Made by a program: the position numbers and the translations under genes. 64,000 nucleotides of DNA from positions 48,518-112,517 of the forward strand of contig CAJURZ010000004.1 of assembly GCA_910588905.1 (NCBI GenBank), in the 5' to 3' direction. The notes beneath the pieces were generated by a model, which was not told where the DNA came from, ran no database searches, and worked only from the letters and a program-made list of their open reading frames with translations. Of the stretch, positions 61,090 to 64,000 are shown piece by piece. Within the stretch, counting starts at the first letter, position 1; each line of letters begins with the position of its first letter. The DNA comes from an uncultured Eggerthellaceae bacterium (GTDB lineage Bacteria; Actinomycetota; Coriobacteriia; Coriobacteriales; Eggerthellaceae).

Positions 61090-61986
61090 TCAGTCCTGTA
61101 GTCTGGGTAGGTTCTCCAGATAATCACTCAGCGCATCTTGCCACGACCGCATCTCATTGCCGATCGTGTCTTCAAGATGCTTATTCCGAAGGGATGAGAA
61201 GGCTGGCCTATCTGCACTTTCTGGATGAGCCGCTTTGTATTCCGTGCTCGTACATCGCTTCACCGAACAGCCAGTACCTGCAAGCACGGCTTCGGCGAAG
61301 TCCGCCCAAGAGCATGTACCCTCATTGGTCACATGCCAAATACCGTATTCATCCGACAGGGCTATCTTCAATATCTCATAGGCCAGATCATTCGCGCTAG
61401 TAGGATTGCCAAGCTGATCGTCCACCACCGTGACCGCATCATGGTCCTTTGCAAGCCTGAGCATGGTCTTAGCGAAGTTCTTACCCACATAACCATAGAG
61501 CCACGCCGTGCGAACGATATGATGCTTCGGGTTAGCTGCAGCCACCAAACGCTCGCCTTCAAGCTTGCTACGTCCATAGGCACTCAAAGGAGCAACAGCA
61601 TCAGACTCCACACGCTCCCCCGGCTCAGTGCCAGGAAACACATAATCCGTTGAGACATGAACGATGGGGATGCCTTGTCGAGCTGCAGCTTTTGCAAGAT
61701 TCTCAGCGCCGCTCGCATTCACGCAGTTCGCAAGCGCTTCATCAGCTTCGCAGCCGTCAACATTCGTCATTGCCGCACAATTGATGATGAGGTCTAGATC
61801 ACCCATGCCAACGAACGCATCTACCGCTTCACTATTCGTGATATCAAGTTGCGGTGCATCGGTATACAGAACTTCGCACCCTCTGAACGCCTCAGGTATA
61901 GGACTGATCTCGGCCCTCCCCGTCTCGAAAAGCCGATGCAGCTCACTACCGAGCTGTCCTGAAGCTCCCGTTATCAATACGCGCAT
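61090..61986 (-). CDS. rmlD: dTDP-4-dehydrorhamnose reductase
   Basis: 298 residues from ATG 61986. VLITGASGQLGSELHRLFE, INCAAMTNVDGCE, HVSTDYVFPG and YGRSKLEGERLV. Final step giving dTDP-L-rhamnose, using NAD(P)H. Starts two bases after the rmlA stop. Confidence 0.95.
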   Translation of the reverse strand: MRVLITGASGQLGSELHRLFETGRAEISPIPEAFRGCEVLYTDAPQLDITNSEAVDAFVGMGDLDLIINCAAMTNVDGCEADEALANCVNASGAENLAKAAARQGIPIVHVSTDYVFPGTEPGERVESDAVAPLSAYGRSKLEGERLVAAANPKHHIVRTAWLYGYVGKNFAKTMLRLAKDHDAVTVVDDQLGNPTSANDLAYEILKIALSDEYGIWHVTNEGTCSWADFAEAVLAGTGCSVKRCTSTEYKAAHPESADRPAFSSLRNKHLEDTIGNEMRSWQDALSDYLENLPRLQD

Positions 61987-61988
61987 GA

Positions 61989-62891
61989 TCAATCCCATTT
62001 CTTGTTAGGAGCGATTCGCCCTTCGGCTACCTTCTTGAGATGCTGACCATAGGTGCTCTTTCCATAACGTACAGCGGCCGCTTCCAGCTCATCATGAGAG
62101 ATCCAACCGTTATCATAGGCCACCTCTTCGATAACGGAAACGGAGAGATCCTGGCTGCGCTCCACGGCACGAACGAATTCTGATGCCTCAAAGAGGCTCT
62201 CCATCGTCCCTGTATCGAGCCATGCATAACCACGTCCAAGTGTTACAACATTCAAAGATCCATCTTCCAGATACATCTGATTCAGAGTTGTGATCTCTAA
62301 CTCTCCCCTATCCGAAAGCTTCACCTGCTTTGCAAGCTCACACACGCGGTTATCATAGAAGTAGAGTCCCGTAACCGCATAATTGCTTTTTGGCTGCAAC
62401 GGCTTCTCTTCAATGGAAACAGCATTGAAGTCTTCGTCAAATTCCACCACTCCAAAGCGCTCTGGATCATCCACATAGTATCCGAATACAGTTGCACCAC
62501 CTTTGGTCTCTGCATCCTCCACCGCCCGCCTCAGATGACGGGAAAGGCCATTGCCATAGAAGATGTTATCTCCCAAGACCAATGCACAGGAGTCTCCTGC
62601 TATGAAATCCTCTCCAATGATGAAAGCCTGAGCCAACCCATCCGGAGACGGCTGTTCGGCATACTGCAATGTAATACCATAAGGAGAACCATCACCCAGA
62701 AGACGCTCGAAGTTCGGAAGGTCTTGGGGAGTGGAGATGATCAGGATATCCCGAATCCCTGCTTGCATAAGCACAGATAACGGGTAATAGATCATCGGCT
62801 TGTCGTAGACCGGCAAAAGCTGCTTGGATGTGACCGTTGTCAGCGGATACAACCTTGTGCCGCTGCCACCTGCAAGGATGATGCCCTTCAT
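61989..62891 (-). CDS. rmlA: Glucose-1-phosphate thymidylyltransferase
   Basis: 300 residues from ATG 62891 (GAGGAGG upstream). GIILAGGSGTRLYPLTTVTS, KQLLPVYDKPMIYYPL, ALVLGDNIFYG and FGVVEFDEDFNAVSIEEKP. Makes dTDP-glucose, the first committed step. First gene of rmlADBC as transcribed. Confidence 0.96.
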   Translation of the reverse strand: MKGIILAGGSGTRLYPLTTVTSKQLLPVYDKPMIYYPLSVLMQAGIRDILIISTPQDLPNFERLLGDGSPYGITLQYAEQPSPDGLAQAFIIGEDFIAGDSCALVLGDNIFYGNGLSRHLRRAVEDAETKGGATVFGYYVDDPERFGVVEFDEDFNAVSIEEKPLQPKSNYAVTGLYFYDNRVCELAKQVKLSDRGELEITTLNQMYLEDGSLNVVTLGRGYAWLDTGTMESLFEASEFVRAVERSQDLSVSVIEEVAYDNGWISHDELEAAAVRYGKSTYGQHLKKVAEGRIAPNKKWD

Positions 62892-62964
62892 AAGCCTCCT
62901 CAAATGAATATGGCTGGCTCTGCTACGCTAAAAGCTGTGAACCGAGTATCCAAGGAACGCTGTT

Positions 62965-64000
62965 CTAATAGACATACACGGTCGTACCAGCAGGAATGAC
63001 ATCATGAATCCACTTGGCATCCCAGATATCCATCCGGACACACCCATGAGAAAGCTGTTCGCCCAGTCTCCCATCTTGAATGTTGAATGTCCCCTGATCA
63101 TACAAAATGGAATGGAAGAGATAGTCGCCATAGAACTGAGTCCAGTAATAGCAAGTATACCCACTGCCAAATGAATAACCCCTTGACTGTATGCGGAAGA
63201 CGCCTTTCACGGTAGGAGTACTGGGTTTCCCGGGAGAGCACGACAGTCTATACCAGTTCTTCCACGCACCATTCTCCCAATGATATACACCTACGAAGCA
63301 ATTATAGGTATCTACAGCCAAGAACCAGTCGGTGGGACTCCACATACCGCTTACCCATGTATCCATATTCCGATAGGGAGCTGGCAGAATATCATCCTCT
63401 TCCACCTCAAAGGTGATAGCTGCAATAAAACCTCCAGGGCTATAGAGGTGCGCTGTTGCGGTGCCGAAATGCTTGAGGCGATGACAGTCGATATCGACAG
63501 CCCATGTGTTGGAAGAGAGTGGGGCGAGATCATACCAGACAAGATCATCTTGACCACCTTCATCGCTCCAGACTGCATATGACATAACAGTGACGTTGGG
63601 GGGATTCTTGATACCAAGCGTCCGTTTACCTGACCCCATGGTTCCAGAGACGAAGGGGCAGACAGATGTCTTAATGCTGTCAGTACGACACGAGCCGATC
63701 ATCACCTTCACGCCATTCTTGCAAGTGGCATAGACGTGGTTCTCGTAGATGCCATCCTGTCCCAAATGACGAGAGGCGCTCACATCCATGACCCAGGTAT
63801 CACCTTGCCGATCGGCATCATGCCAAGCAAGATCATCCTGACCACCCGTCAGCGCCCATGCACCTACAGAGACACCCGAAATACCTGAGGGTGACCTCAC
63901 ATCCGATGCCTGTATAGTGTATCCGTTCATCTTAGAAGAGATGAACTTCACCTTCCCCGTTGGAGCAGACACCTTGAACGTCGCCCCGCCCACAAAGGAG
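62965..64000 (-). CDS. L,D-transpeptidase with GBS Bsp-like repeats, N-terminus beyond window
   Basis: At least 344 residues; the frame is open to base 64000. Two repeats of the GBS Bsp-like type: LTGGQDDLAWHDADRQGDTW with HLGQDGIYENHVYA, and EGGQDDLVWYDLAPLSSNTW with HFGTATAHLYSPGG. Then a YkuD domain with LSHGCVRMDIWDAKWIHD (catalytic Cys) and a C-terminal IPAGTTVYVY. Extracellular peptidoglycan crosslinking or glycan/protein attachment is expected. Its position at the end of the surface-glycan locus fits. Differs in architecture from the 861-2570 enzyme. Confidence 0.9.
   Translation of the reverse strand, partial: SFVGGATFKVSAPTGKVKFISSKMNGYTIQASDVRSPSGISGVSVGAWALTGGQDDLAWHDADRQGDTWVMDVSASRHLGQDGIYENHVYATCKNGVKVMIGSCRTDSIKTSVCPFVSGTMGSGKRTLGIKNPPNVTVMSYAVWSDEGGQDDLVWYDLAPLSSNTWAVDIDCHRLKHFGTATAHLYSPGGFIAAITFEVEEDDILPAPYRNMDTWVSGMWSPTDWFLAVDTYNCFVGVYHWENGAWKNWYRLSCSPGKPSTPTVKGVFRIQSRGYSFGSGYTCYYWTQFYGDYLFHSILYDQGTFNIQDGRLGEQLSHGCVRMDIWDAKWIHDVIPAGTTVYVY

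Overview
The window looks like chromosome from an anaerobic, arginine-fermenting actinomycete, most likely class Coriobacteriia. This is inferred from gene content (arginine deiminase operon, two-subunit class I fumarase, RicT/PSP1 and DegV genes, a topoisomerase I with archaeal-type motifs, YkuD transpeptidases, an rml/LicD surface-glycan locus) and a moderately GC-rich composition judged by eye. No 16S gene is present, so genus cannot be named. Coding density is very high, many genes overlap by 1-40 bases, and several starts appear to be TTG or GTG.

Region 1 (1-4 kb): glutamate racemase (cut by the window edge), an L,D-transpeptidase and DNA polymerase IV. Region 2 (4-11 kb): an arcA-argF-arcC-arcD-like operon for arginine fermentation, facing a divergent PucR/CdaR-type regulator across a promoter with a dyad. 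Region 3 (11-19.5 kb): tRNA-Thr, a two-gene DNA-repair cassette (DUF4130 protein and radical SAM protein) preceded by a LexA-like box, pyrE, an M42 peptidase with an unusual tail, smpB, an extremely acidic protein, tmRNA, a RelB-like/PIN toxin-antitoxin pair, and two copies of a palindromic intergenic repeat. Region 4 (19.5-35 kb): a long minus-strand run of housekeeping genes (malic enzyme, tmk, holB, ricT, pncB, two degV genes, a degenerate dehydrogenase, a PflA-like radical SAM protein), divergent fumarase genes, topA, DUF1385 and thyX.

Region 5 (35-64 kb): a large cell-surface glycan locus. It has an LCP ligase, a polysaccharide deacetylase, a TagO/WecA-type initiating transferase, eight further glycosyltransferases, a large DUF6541-like membrane protein, rmlCBDA for dTDP-L-rhamnose and a second L,D-transpeptidase. 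At its centre (41.9-51.3 kb) is a phosphocholine (or phosphoethanolamine) decoration system: a LicB-like permease, a LicA kinase, an EutH permease, a single chain joining a helix-turn-helix, a LicC-type cytidylyltransferase and a second LicA-type kinase, a single chain joining a polysaccharide flippase to a LicD transferase, and a free-standing LicD. A coherent reading is: import choline/ethanolamine, phosphorylate it, activate it as the CDP form, transfer it by LicD to a rhamnose-containing repeat unit, flip the unit, then attach it to the wall by LCP. The two fusions, and the promoter-like sequence shared by the LCP gene and the flippase-LicD gene, are the most unusual features of the window.
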